NCBI GenBank assembly: GCA_964036195.1
Contig: OZ038459.1
Location: forward strand, 620,001 to 684,000
Length of the DNA: 64,000 nucleotides
Direction: 5' to 3'
Source: Sphaerolaimus hirsutus
Lineage: Eukaryota > Nematoda > Chromadorea > Monhysterida > Sphaerolaimidae
Made by a program: the position numbers and the translations under genes. The stretch's first letter is position 1; each line of letters starts with the position of its first letter. This document shows positions 44,136-55,600 of the stretch, piece after piece. A model generated the notes under the pieces. That model did not search any database. It was not told where the DNA came from and worked only from the letters and a program-made list of their open reading frames with translations.

Positions 44136-45128
44136 GAGGCGTCCAATTCTAAAAGTCGACAAGTCCAAATATGAAAATTTCGAGTTAGGCCCGGAAACGT
44201 CATCTGGGGCTACTTCCGCACATTTTTCATCATTTTCCATAAATTTTTTGACCTCACATGCCCATATGGCATAGTGCCAAATTCGACATTTTTGGAGAAA
44301 AATGCAAAACATTTGGGCAAGAAGTCGACAAGTCCACTTAGTTTTGGGCTAAAAGTCGACAAGTTCATCCTGCGCATCCTTTTTTTATGGGAAAAAAACA
44401 CAAGAAATGTGATAAGTCCACTATGGGCACCGATTTCTAAAAGTCGAGAAGCGCATAAATTGAAAAATTCAATTTTTATCATTTCACGTCATCATCATTT
44501 TACGTCACAGTGTCAGGGAACAACTTGACATTTCACGTCAGACTGCTGCTTGCAATAGTCTGACGTGAAATGTCAAGTTGTTCCCTGACACTGTGACGTG
44601 AAATGATGATGACGTGGAATGATAAAAATTGTATTTTTCAATTCGCTCTAGTTGTGGCTGATAACACTCAGTATTGGACACGATTAAGGTATTGATTCAT
44701 ATATTATCCTTAGAAAATTGTAGACTCGTAGCATGATCCACACTCGTGTAATTAATTTCACGACATCATTTCACATCGTCATTTCACGTCGAATCGACGC
44801 TGAGCTCTAATTCCCGCTTAAGGGAGGCGCAACGCGGGCGGGAACAAAAATGTTCTCGCGTGCAAGAGGGCGACAAGTCCATTTCCCTCCCAAAAACAGT
44901 TTTGCTCTGACCGAATGGAATTTTATGGACACCCCATTTTTCACATATACGTTGAGATTTGCGGCTGAAAATTTGACACTTGATTGTCAACATATGGAAC
45001 TTAATGAAAAGCATGAGAGAGCCAAATTGGACACGCACCACGGGCCTGGAATTGGGTTTGAAACTTAAAATGCGATTTACTCAAAATCACATTTTGTGGA
45101 CTTGTCGACTTTTAGAATTAGACGCCTC
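44136..45128. mobile_element. Foldback with GAGGCGTC(C)AATTCTAAAAGTCGA ends
   Basis: GAGGCGTCCAATTCTAAAAG and CTTTTAGAATTAGACGCCTC are inverted; GTCGACAAGTCC words recur. The right half (44875-45120) is also present at 19395-19630. The interior is interrupted by 44458-44817. Confidence 0.6.
44458..44817. mobile_element. TTAA-type foldback, 5'-truncated copy
   Basis: Matches the inner and right portion of 57912-58422, including the palindrome ACATTTCACGTCAGACTGCTG. The right end GAGCTCTAATTCCCGC abuts TTAA (44818-44821). The left terminal part is missing. Confidence 0.6.
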
Positions 45129-45329
45129 AACTGTCACTTATGATTTCCGTTTTTTGAAGGTTTGTTTCTGACGGCCAGTGGCAAGTGTCAGTCGGTCGGC
45201 GTTTTTTATCTTTAAGCAAATGGGAGATAATCGCCGCGCACCATAAATACCCAGTGTATGTATCAAGCGTAGTCGGACGTCGTTAACTTCACGCTTCCCC
45301 CCATGGACTTCTTCCCCCCGTGGTGTGAT

Positions 45330-45440
45330 GCATTAGCGTTATGTCCGTGCGGACATAACGCTAATGGAACACGACAAAACGGTAATGCAACACGACAAAA
45401 CGCTAATGCAACACGGACAAAACGCTAATACAACACACTC
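45330..45440. repeat. Perfect hairpin plus 22-bp tandem repeat
   Basis: CATTAGCGTTATGTCCG and CGGACATAACGCTAATG form 17-bp arms around TG. To its right, ACGCTAATGCAACACGACAAA repeats about four times with small changes. Confidence 0.8.
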
Positions 45441-45566
45441 CGGGGGCAAGTTGTCCACGGGGGGATAAGTACCTGTAATCGTCGGACGTACCGAAATAAC
45501 ACAAGACGAGAACATGCGATGTAACACTTCGGTAAGCTGTCACGCACCCAGGGCGGGCACGCCCAG

Positions 45567-45945
45567 ACCCTGTAAAAAATCCTGTAAAGTGTAAAAGACC
45601 CTGTAAAATATCATATGTCATGTAACAGGCCATGTAGTGCGTCAAATGTCATGTAAAAGACGCTGTAAAGTGTCATGTGTATCCAAATCTCATTTTATCG
45701 TATCAAAATCTTATATTTATGTATCAAAATATTCAAAAAGTAAGATTTGAAACTAAAAACATAAGATTTGGATATGATAAAACAAGATTTGGATACACAT
45801 GACACATTACTGGGTTTTTTACATTACATTTGACACTTCACAAGGTTTGACATTGACAATTTACAGGGCTTTTACATGACACATGACATTTTACAGGGTC
45901 TTTGACACTTTACAGGGTCTTTTACAGGGTTTGGGAGTGGCACCA
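45567..45945. mobile_element. AAATGTCATGT-word foldback
   Basis: CCCTGTAAAAAATCCTGTAAAG at the left is inverted as TTTACAGGGTCTTTTACAGGG at the right, around an ATCCAAATCTCATTTT palindrome. Confidence 0.6.
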
Positions 45946-46036
45946 GGGCAAGGGTGCACTGGGCAACAATCTCCTATACCGCACCGCACCGTGCGATTCG
46001 GAACCGAAAAATTCCGCGCCCACACCGCACAGTATT

Positions 46037-46285
46037 GGCGCCACACAAGTTGGTTTTCACGGTACCAATTTGAAAACTGGATCGAAATCTTGTCCATCTC
46101 CTTAAACAGTAGTTCATGCACTGATCATTTCTGTAGGTAAGCTAATAATTGCATCCGAATACTAGTGCGCTGAGTCTCAGTTGCGTATGGTGGTAGCGTC
46201 AACAGCGTTCGCGTCGCCACTCAATTTTGTCAGTTTTTGAACGAGTATTCAAATTGGAACCGTGAAAACTAGCTTGTGTGGCTAC
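46037..46285. mobile_element. MITE, CCACACAAG...GTTTTCACGG ends, ATT duplication
   Basis: Left GGCGCCACACAAGTTGGTTTTC and right GAAAACTAGCTTGTGTGGC are inverted; att at 46034-46036 and 46286-46288. Second module TTTTCACGG as in 22454-22700. Confidence 0.7.
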
Positions 46286-46354
46286 ATTGCAGAATAGTTG
46301 CCTACCACGCCAGTGTAGGCGATTTCATGCCCTCACTCGCATGCGACGAGAAGA

Positions 46355-46621
46355 TACCGTATTTCCTCGAATTACCCCCGGGGGGTTTATTTCTTCAGAG
46401 TGAAAATTTTGAGAGAAAAACGTGAAAAACGCAACAATAACCACCATTTATATGTTTTTACAGCCTTATATAAGGATGTAAATGGTATAAACAATGTTCT
46501 AATGTAACACAGTAAGTGTTTTGAACGTCTGTCATGCATTTCCCGGACCACAAATTCATAGTGCCCATTTCGAGGGGGGTATTTCGAGGGGGGGGGGGGG
46601 ATATTTCGAGGAAATACGGTA
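46355..46621. mobile_element. Short TACCGTATTTCC element
   Basis: Near-identical in layout to 36474-36744 but inverted. Confidence 0.8.
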
Positions 46622-46892
46622 ACAAAAAGTTTTTCGGATGGGACAAGGTAGATTTCAAGTGAAACTACGCGTGCAACCGGTAATTTGGGCAATTAAATCG
46701 CCACTATTTCGCAGCGGTGATAAATCTACAGTTTCTACTTACCTATTCACACGTTCCGCAATTTTTAATGACTGCGAGTTGCCTGCTCTGCTGCATTGAA
46801 AACACCCCCAAGCACGCGATCGTGATGAAAAATTCAAAATACCTGTGTTTGTTTACAAGCACCTAATAGCCCAAGGCCATGCCATGGCCATT

Positions 46893-47370
46893 GCTCCCAC
46901 ACAGGCTAGTTGACAACTGAAATTTCCTCAACTGATACATATTAAACGTATTTGAGTTGACGTATTTGAGTTGACCGGAATGAGGTGTTTGTCAACTGTT
47001 GCTGATGGAGATCAAAAATATTTCATGCTAGGGGCAGTCCTAAGCCTTGTAAAGTGTAAAGCCAAGTGTCAAATGTCATCGAAATAAAATGTCAGTCCGA
47101 ACAAATAGATAAAAAATATTATTACTGAAATTTTGACATTGTGCATGAGAAGACAATTGATTAATTTCTATGACCCGATTGATAAATTTGTAAATATGAC
47201 ACTTTGCATGACAATTGTTAACTTTGTATGACATTTACCTGACATTTGACACTTGACTTTACACTTTACAGGACTTGGAATTGGTGGTAATTTACCTAGT
47301 GGTAATCAACGCAAATCTGTCCAAAACAGATTTATCGGAACCTTTAGTCGTCAACTAGTGCCCGTGGGTA
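46893..47370. mobile_element. MITE, CACACAGGCTAGTTGAC ends, with nested word MITE
   Basis: Left GCTCCCACACAGGCTAGTTG and right CGTCAACTAGTGCCCGTGGG. An AAATGTCAT-word MITE (about 47031-47289) lies inside it. Confidence 0.6.
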
Positions 47371-47480
47371 CAATGTGGTGTTCTATCATTAAATAAAATG
47401 ATGTGAACACTTTTCTGACGAGTATTTATCACGTTATAATGCAGCTTCTTACAGATGTAAATATTTAATGTAAATTTGAT

Positions 47481-47656
47481 GTACAGGGGTGGGCATCTTC
47501 AGTTAACGCTGGAAAATCGCAATAGCTTGAGCTATGGTTGAGCTATCGTAAGGCGGTGTTCACACGAAATCGGTGTAAACACCGCCTTATGATAGCTCAA
47601 CCGTAGCTCAAGCTATTGCGATTTTCCAGCGTTAACTGAAGATGCCCACCCCTGTA
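47481..47656. mobile_element. Near-perfect 176-bp palindrome, CAGGGGTGGGCATC ends
   Basis: GTACAGGGGTGGGCATCTTC and its inverse bound two arms of about 80 bp that match almost fully, through GGCGGTGTTCACACGAAATC and GTGTAAACACCGCC at the centre. CAGGGGTGGGCA is a hAT-like terminus, but no 8-bp duplication is seen. Confidence 0.7.
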
Positions 47657-48206
47657 CACATAGGCAGCGTAAGTGCTTGTAAGCGGAATTTTTCATGTCA
47701 CAAGCGGAACTTTCACTGTCACATTGTGACATTCACAAGCGAGTATTGTACAAACGAGAGTTAAAGCTCAAAATTAGCTCAAAATCACTAAGATTTGTCC
47801 ATTCTCCAATTTTCACCTATATAATCACCATTTTCAAATATTTACATGGTTATATACCTATTTGTAGCCCATTTTAATTATATTTATAGTGATTTCGAAA
47901 TTTTTGGCTGGCTGCCAACTTCACATAAGGACACCAATAAAAAGGTGTCACAAGGTGAAATTTTGACTTATATGAATGTCACAAGCGCAAATTGGGACCT
48001 TGCGCCGCCTATGCCTGTACATGATCACAATCATGAATTAACAATATTTAGTAAAACGGGATCCAATCACGGGATTCATTAAGTGTCAAGAAAAGTCAGA
48101 AAAAGTGAAGCTGAAGTTGCAGTTAGCGTGAGTAATTGAAATGTAAACTCACTTATTTGTTTGTTGTTTTTGTAATCCAAAACGTTTCCTGGCATTCATT
48201 TGACAG

Positions 48207-48377
48207 ACTGTGGAATTGGCCCCTGGTCATAAGCATCTGCCCAGTCATCAACAACATCGCCATCAGCGGAAAAAAACCCTTTAAAAGTCGAGTCTGTTTC
48301 CACACTTCGATAATTCCGCAGCCACATTCTCCCCCAAAATCTTTTACCATATCGGAAATAAGACCATATTTACAATG
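48207..48377 (+). CDS. Weak exon candidate, unrecognised
   Basis: Bounded by ttgacag| and ATG|gtgagt, both good splice consensus, with one frame open throughout (56 full codons, starting LWNWPLVISICP). The minus strand is also open but lacks splice sites. No family recognised and no partner exon found, so it may be chance. Confidence 0.2.
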
Positions 48378-48573
48378 GTGAGTGGTCGGGAGGGTACGCA
48401 ATATTTGAGTGTGTGTAAGTGTTTGATAAGTTTTGTGTGTGTAAGTTTATACTGAGTTGCTACTGATGATTACCCAGCTCAGTCTGCTAGTATAGCAAAA
48501 TGGGTCGAAACTAGCATTTTCCTATTTTTATATTCATGCAAAACGCCTGTGTAAATCAATTCGCACATGCAAA

Positions 48574-49702
48574 CAACGATGGGTAAGTTCTCCAAAAAAA
48601 AACACTTTCTGTGTTTTGAGTTTTTCAAAAATGAATACCTGTGTTTTGAGTTTTTTTCTTGAAAAAAACTTAAGTAACTCTGTTTTTATTTCTGTGTTTT
48701 TTTTTGTAAAAACTCGAGTTTTTTGAGTTTTTTCTAAAAAACTCGAGTTTTTTTCAAAAAAATTCAAGTTTTCCCCCCCAAAATTTCGTTTTACAGCATT
48801 TCAATCTGGAAACTGGTTTTCTTATAAAATATTGGTTTTACACATGTATTAACCCCACATAACATTTGTGTATTCATTCAAGTGTCAAAAAAAGTCCATA
48901 AAAATGTCCACAATGAGGACATCAACATCACAACACCAGCAACAAAATGCCCAGAAACAACAATTTATGCAGTACTCCAAAATTCTTCAATGGATGTGCA
49001 CTGTATGGAAGACTACGGAATTGATTTGAACTACAACTATCATATTACCTCAAAATACCCCCATGGACATTATTATTTTGTCAGAAAGTTTTGTAAGGAT
49101 CATAGAAAATAGTAGGCATTTACATACCCAAAACAGGTTATAAATGCGTACAAACGGGATATATTTGAAATAAACATCAGTAGTCAGCTACACAACCTAG
49201 TACAGTCTATGTGTAGCTGCGATGCAAATTAGCAGTAATAAATACATCATGTACATTGGATACATGATGTACATCATCCCGGAGGGGGTATTTCAAGGGG
49301 GGCAGGGCTTATTTTTTCACCAGTCCATTTTGAGGGGAGTTAATTCAAGGGGGGGGGTTTATTCAAGGTAATAAGGTATACTTAAATGTCGAAACTTAAA
49401 TTGTCAAATCCACCATGAGATGTGCATGCCATCTTTAATTTCTTTTTTGTATCATTATGCTTATCTTATCTTGTTTAGTTTAACTGAATTAATGTGCATT
49501 CAACCACTTCACTGAAAAAAACACAAAAACTCAAAAAACTTTTCTGTGTTTCCGTGTTTCTGTGTTTCTGTGTTCTCCAAAAAAAAACTCATTTGAGTTT
49601 TGAGTTTTTAAAACTTTATGAGTTTCCGTGTTTCTGTGTAAAACAAAAACACAGAAACTCAATGAGTTTCTGTGTTCAATTTCTGTGTTTTTTCCATCGT
49701 TG
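48574..49702. mobile_element. AAACACAGAAACTC-word hAT-like element
   Basis: CAACGATGGGTAAG at the left, TTTTCCATCGTTG at the right, perfect 8-bp duplication catgcaaa (48566-48573 and 49703-49710). The arms spell CTGTGTTTTGAGTTTTT and AAAACACAGAAACTC. The interior includes a TACCGTATTTCC-type remnant (about 49046-49380). Confidence 0.85.
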
Positions 49703-50021
49703 CATGCAAATGGCACATGTCATATCTGGGAGAGACTTACATTCAAACACAACGATCTTAAATATGTTTATTTTACTATTTTTGACACGTTTTTCCAAAT
49801 AGATTTAGGTAAGCATATTCTAGGTATTTATGAGAAGAAAATATATACCTAAAAAAATATCATTCACTTAAATTTTTTTTTATTTTCTCTAAGGTTGCTT
49901 ACGGAGAGCCTTAGGTAATTATCTTTTTTATTTGTGTGAGATTTTCTGAGATTATATTTACTTATGTTTGCTGAAACTTGCGCCCGGGTACTTTTTTTGT
50001 GACCACGAAAAAACTTTCCAG

Positions 50022-50082
50022 GACGGAATGAATGATGAACTCGCATTTCGCAGCAATGATCTGCAACAAAAGAAGCCACAAG
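50022..50082 (+). CDS. Weak 61-bp exon candidate
   Basis: ttccag|GACGGAATG to CACAAG|gtaaga, open frame DGMNDELAFRSNDLQQKKPQ. Good splice consensus, but too short to assign and no partner found. Confidence 0.2.
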
Positions 50083-50089
50083 GTAAGAA

Positions 50090-51180
50090 AGCCATATTTG
50101 ACACGGACTTGAACAAGTTATTCAAACTCGGAAAAAAAATAGAAATTGCTTCAAATGGTGACTAGCATTCAAAAAAATCACCGACTTTTTGGAAAATACA
50201 TATAAATATATCACTCCAAATGTAGCAAAAATATAAATATATATAAATCACTCTAGGTCTCCAGAAAATATAATTAAATTACTGAAAAAATAACTCTAAG
50301 CTCAAAAAAAATTACAAAAAATCACTTGCCCTTTATTTCTCTTTCAAGTGGTATTCTGGGCTTTGTTTACCATTTGCAAGCCAAAAATGTACTTTGATAT
50401 CCCACAGTCATCCCACAATATTTTTACAATATTTTACAAGTGAAAACATCAAGCAAATATCAGAACAGAAAAATTCAACCTACAACCTCAATGACAACTT
50501 AAAAAAACATTTTGTGCTGCAAACATTTGCACTCAACTGTAAGAGCCTGGTTGTTGCAATGGACGTTTGGCTAAATAGGTGCTCAGCACTTTCAGCTATG
50601 CAAGGTATGCTGAGTAAGTTTCAGTCAATGCAACCAAAATATTTTTTCCAATTCAATTCAATTTTAATTTTCTATTTTCAAACAGCATAACTGAAAAAAG
50701 CACACAGCTTCAGGAGTCTGCATAAACTGCAGAATTGCACAATCAATACTAAAAAAAATGTATTTAATAACTTTTTCTAGCCTTTTTCACATGCTGTGTG
50801 GCCAACCATTAAATAGAGCATAAGATTCATGGGATGACATTAATAAAAATTGCTAAAACAGTTTACATGTTTGTCACACACAAAATGAAAACTAAGTGAT
50901 GGTGATGTCACCATTTGTCATCATTTGAGTTTTCACAGCAAAAAATGGATCCGTGATATGTGTGGAAGCAAGCTAGATGTGCGTGAAGCGGCGCACTTCC
51001 ACAAGCTTCCACACGATTTCACCCACATCCACCAACATCATGAAATTCTCAGTGAAGTGTCCTCCACCTGCTCCATCTAGCTTCACCATGCGTTTGACAC
51101 TCATCCAAACATGTGAAAGAAACTTCACGGCACTAGCGCTTACACACGCTTCTCCTATGTATACATTTGTCTGGGAGTGC
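50090..51180. other. No gene seen
   Basis: AT-rich. ATATAAATATATCACTC words (50190-50290) recur at 52270-52370, suggesting the two ends of an element. A GAAGCGTGAAGTGTC/CACTTC inverted pair lies at about 50970-51010 and 51395-51510. Confidence 0.4.
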
Positions 51181-51186
51181 CATATT

Positions 51187-51387
51187 GGCAGTATGCACAC
51201 TAGTTTACCGCCAGATTTTGGTAAACTCATAAATCAGCTGTGAACGCATTTGAGTTTACCAGAGTGATGTATCTGTCAACTGTAGTTGATGGGGATTCCG
51301 AATAATTCATTCCAGTAAACTCAAAAGCATGCAAAGCTGATTTAGGAGTTTACCAAAATCTTGCGGTAAACTAGCATGTGCACATGC
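51187..51387. mobile_element. MITE, CACACTAGTTTACCG ends, ATT duplication
   Basis: GGCAGTATGCACACTAG plus TTTACCGCCAGATTTTGG at the left; CAAAATCTTGCGGTAAACTAG at the right; att at 51184-51186 and 51388-51390. Its CTAGTTTACC module is the one carried by the Harbinger element at 53520. Confidence 0.7.
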
Positions 51388-51810
51388 ATTAAGAAGCGTG
51401 AAGTGTCTTCACACAGATTTTTGTGCTGTGTGTGGAAGCTCCAGTGTTCTTGGTGAATCATCGCGAAGTTTTGGCATGAAGACACTTCCTGACGCTTCAC
51501 CGCGCAGGCACACAACCATTTTTCGCTGTGTTTCACATTAGGTAAACAAAAGTACAAACTAATGACTTTTTAACACCACCTGACAAAAATTCATGCCATT
51601 TGTGAAAACTGCCCATAAACAGCATTCAATAGTGGAAAACTGTATAATCTCATCATTTTGGCCATTTCAGTTTTCAAAAAAGTCATGGTGAAGGTGTAGG
51701 CACAATATCTTAACTCAAAAATGCTCTACATGAACAGAAAGATTTTCTAGGAGACAATCACTCGCGAAATTCTCTTGCACAGTTTTTTAGTCATAAAGTG
51801 CAATCATTGA

Positions 51811-52234
51811 ACCGCATTTCCTCGAAATACCCCCGGGGGGTTAATTTTTTCAGAGTGAGAACTTTGAGGGGGGGTTAAACGAGGGGGGGGGTATTTCGAG
51901 GGGGGGGGGTTATTATTTAGCCAGAAATTTTTTGAAATCCCAGTACTCAAATGTCGTCTGAAACGTACGCAGACGTCGAAAAATGCAACAAATATCGCCA
52001 TTTATAAGACTCTAAAGACATTTATAAGTGTGTAGACGTACAAACACTGTTCTCACATAACAGAGTCATCGTTTTTAACGTGTGTTCTGCATTGCCCGGA
52101 TGACAAACCGCAGCCTTTGTCATTTACGTTCTTTGTCAATTTCGAGGGGGGTTTATAAGTTCATAGTGTCCATTTTGAGGGAAGTATTTCGAGGGGGGGT
52201 ATTTTGAGGGGGGGTATTTCGAGGAAATACGGTA
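51811..52234. mobile_element. TACCGTATTTCC element
   Basis: Left ACCGCATTTCCTCGAAATAC, right GAGGAAATACGGTA; G- and C-run subtermini; interior AAATGCAACAAA and TTATAAGACTCTA as at 38780-38830. Confidence 0.75.
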
Positions 52235-52634
52235 GTATGAGTGATTTTCTCAGTGATTTTTTTTTATTTAAAAAATATATATAAATATATCACTCAGAAT
52301 TTGAAAAAAATATAAATATAGATAAATCACGGGTTATTTATATTTATTGTGATTTTCGAAAATATGAATCACAGGTTATTTTTCGAATGCTAATGGTGAC
52401 ATAGATAGACTGGGATTTATTGGAGAAAGAGCCGTTTTTAAAAAGGAAATGGGTATCTGTGATTTCAGCTTTTCTTTAAAAACAAACTCGGACCTATTAT
52501 TAAAGTATTTTTGTGATCTACAACCAGTTTCGTTGTTTTCACCCTTCAGATTTCCGACAGCTAAAAATTCTAAACTTTCAAACTTCAATTATGTGATTTT
52601 TTGACATCAAAACATCCCAGACCCCCCCCCCCAG

Positions 52635-55600
52635 ATTACGCGCGGCAGCTTTTGATGGGCAAGGATTTGTACACTGTGGTGGCAGTTTTGTTTTCCACGT
52701 CTGTGGTGGGCCTGCTCGTGTTCTTGCTGGCAGACAGAGTTGTTAAAAAGTATCTACTTTTACTCCATAAATATGTATGTACCGTATTTCCTTGAAATAC
52801 CCCCAGGGTTGGGTTGGAAAAAAATCGATTTTTTTAACGACCCCGATTTTTTTTTTTAAAAATCGATTTTTTTAAATAAAAATCGCTGGGGTTGAAATTA
52901 GCCCCAATTCTCTCTAAAATCGCCTCTAAAGGTAAGAAAAGCCATATAAATTGATAGGGAGTGCAAACTTATGCTTTCTGTTGTAATACACGTACTGTAG
53001 AGCTTTAGAAAAGCTTGAAAGTCAGTTATTTTTAAGTTTCAGAGTAATTATCTAGTTATATTTGCAGCGTGAATTACACCTCATCAATCATTTGCGATTT
53101 TGTTTGCAGAAATCGCATGTTCTTGCTGAGAACAAAGTAAAAATCATCTTGGGAGTGAACATGGATGCATTTGCATAAATGTTTGATGTTAAAACACATA
53201 GCATACCAATGAATACTTTCCGAAATGATTCATGGCCTACCTTACATGCTTAAAAGCAAACAGAAATGGGTGCTACACCACCAAATTAGTTGAAAAAGTA
53301 ATGAAAAAAGCAAATGATGGATTGATTTCATGAAAATGCGCGCTCGCGCGCAAAAATTTTTGATTTTACCTAGTGCAAGAGTACCAAAATTTTTCGCCAG
53401 CGATTTTTAAAAAAAAAATCGGTACGGGTGCTGCGATTTTTTTAAATAAAAATCGGAATTTTTTTAAAAAAAATCGCTTAAAAAAAATCGCTTGCCAACC
53501 CTACCCCAGGGTGTTCATTGTGGCTGTACACGCTAGTTTACCAACACGGCACGTCGATCAAAAATGTAAACTGAAACGCGACGCGTCGCGCGTCGGTTTA
53601 CATTTTTGATCGACGTGTGTACTTTAGTTTACGTTGGTGTTTCACTTTCTGGGGTTAGTGGTTTCGGCAAGTCACAAAAGTGCGACGCGTCGCACGATTA
53701 CACACGAATGTGACACAGCTGGGTAAACTGGAAGTGACGATTATGCGACGCGTCGCTTTCGTCGCGCGACGCGTCGTATGCGACTCGCGATGCATCGTAC
53801 AGCCAAAAATAAGGAAGGATTTATTCCCCGAGACTTATCAGGTGAGCAGTAAACTAATTTTTTTTGACTTTTCAAATTCCCTAACGTATCTTTGTTGCGA
53901 AACGTAGACAATTTAGACGTGACAATTACGTTTGTGTGTGTCTGCTAACATTTGTTCTTTATCGTGACTGTTGATATTTCGTTTTTTATCGTGACTGTTA
54001 ATAATTCGTTTTTGTTACTTTTTACTTCAATTTACAAATTGAAATCTACCTAACAGATTTATTGCGTGATTTCATCATGTTGTTACGGATAGAAAAATTA
54101 AAAATTACATGGACACGTGATTTGTATGGAAGTTCGACAAAAAGAAATGCAAGTGCGACAAAATAAAATCCAAACTTTGTACTCGCGAATTTTCAATGTA
54201 TATCTAAAACTGTAAAAAAAGAAATCATTCTCCTTCTTGCTTCGACAAAAAGAAAGGAAGTGCGACAAAAAAAAATCCAAACTTTGTACTCGCCAATTTT
54301 CAATTTAAATCTAAAACTGTAAAAAGAAATCATTCTCCTTCTTGCTGTAACAAAAACTAAGAAAAAACAAAAACAAGACTATATTGCTGTTGACAAGAGT
54401 TACACTTTTGAGCAAAATTTAAAACTTGTTTACCTATCTCAGAATGCGAAATTTGACAATTGTATACGGAAGAAACTAAAAAAGTACATAACGTTTTCAC
54501 TTTGAAATGTGATAATTTGCGAATGATTGAAATGTTACAAAAAAAGGAACTGTATGAAAACGTAAAATGATAAGAAACTGCATTAAAACGTATTCACTAC
54601 TTTCAGCACTTTCACATGACTGAAGCCTTCTGTGCATGTAAACCCAGTGTGCATGTGGACCCTAATTTTAACTCAAATTCGACAATTTCCATAACTGTTT
54701 ATCTATTTTCACCTTTGAAACCACTAGTCCATGTGTTTTTGTATTTTGGAAAAACATTTACAGATTTCCGGCGCTACGATTAGAACGATTATTGACGAAG
54801 TGTCCACCGGAATAGTGAAAGTTTTGAAGGACCACTTGAAACCTATGGGGAGTGATTTAGGGCAAATGAAAGATTTCGCGCAGCAATACTGGAAACTGTG
54901 GCAGATGCCGAACTGTGTGGGGAGTCTGGATGGCAAACACATCCGTATTTGCAAACCCGCTGGTAAGTACATATCATTTTACGCATTCTACTTTTGCCCT
55001 CATGTGTGTTGTTTCCAGTAAACATAAACATGGTGAGTCGTATGCAACGTCACGGTAAACTAAGCGTCGCATTTGCGACGCTTGCGACGCTTGCGACGCG
55101 TGCGTCGCCTTCAATCATAAATAGTCGCCAGTTTACCAAGGTTGCAAATTTTTTTGTGAAAACGTCGCTTTTCGTCGCATTTTGCGTCGCAAACGTCGCA
55201 AAATCGTCGCTTTTGCTTGAGTTTAACCGCAACCCCCACCGATTTGAAAGTAACTTCATTTGGGTCATGGGAATGTTGTGCAAATGATTTTTGGATGTAC
55301 TTGTAGAGAAAAAAATTGCGCTTTTTCTGACGTACCTGGCTTCTCATAAAAGTGATCCAAAAAAAAGTTATGATTTTTTTTAAAAAAGGGCCAAATTGCG
55401 CGACGAAATGGCGACGGTCTGGCGACGGTCTGGCGACTGTAGAAAAATGACTAAATTCACAGTGATGGGAAACTGTGCAGTGAGGTGGAAATGTTTACAG
55501 TTACAAAAGTAAATGAAAAACGCCTTGCAGAGGGTGGAACGAGATACTGGTGCTACAAGGGCTTCTCGTCGATTATACTGTTCATCAGCGCCAGCGCAGA

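Noticed and set aside
48153-48401. Minus-strand frame with a hydrophobic stretch (FFPLMAMLLMTGQMLM)
   Set aside because: No AG acceptor or GT donor at useful positions on that strand; the plus-strand candidate exon at the same place has better splice sites.
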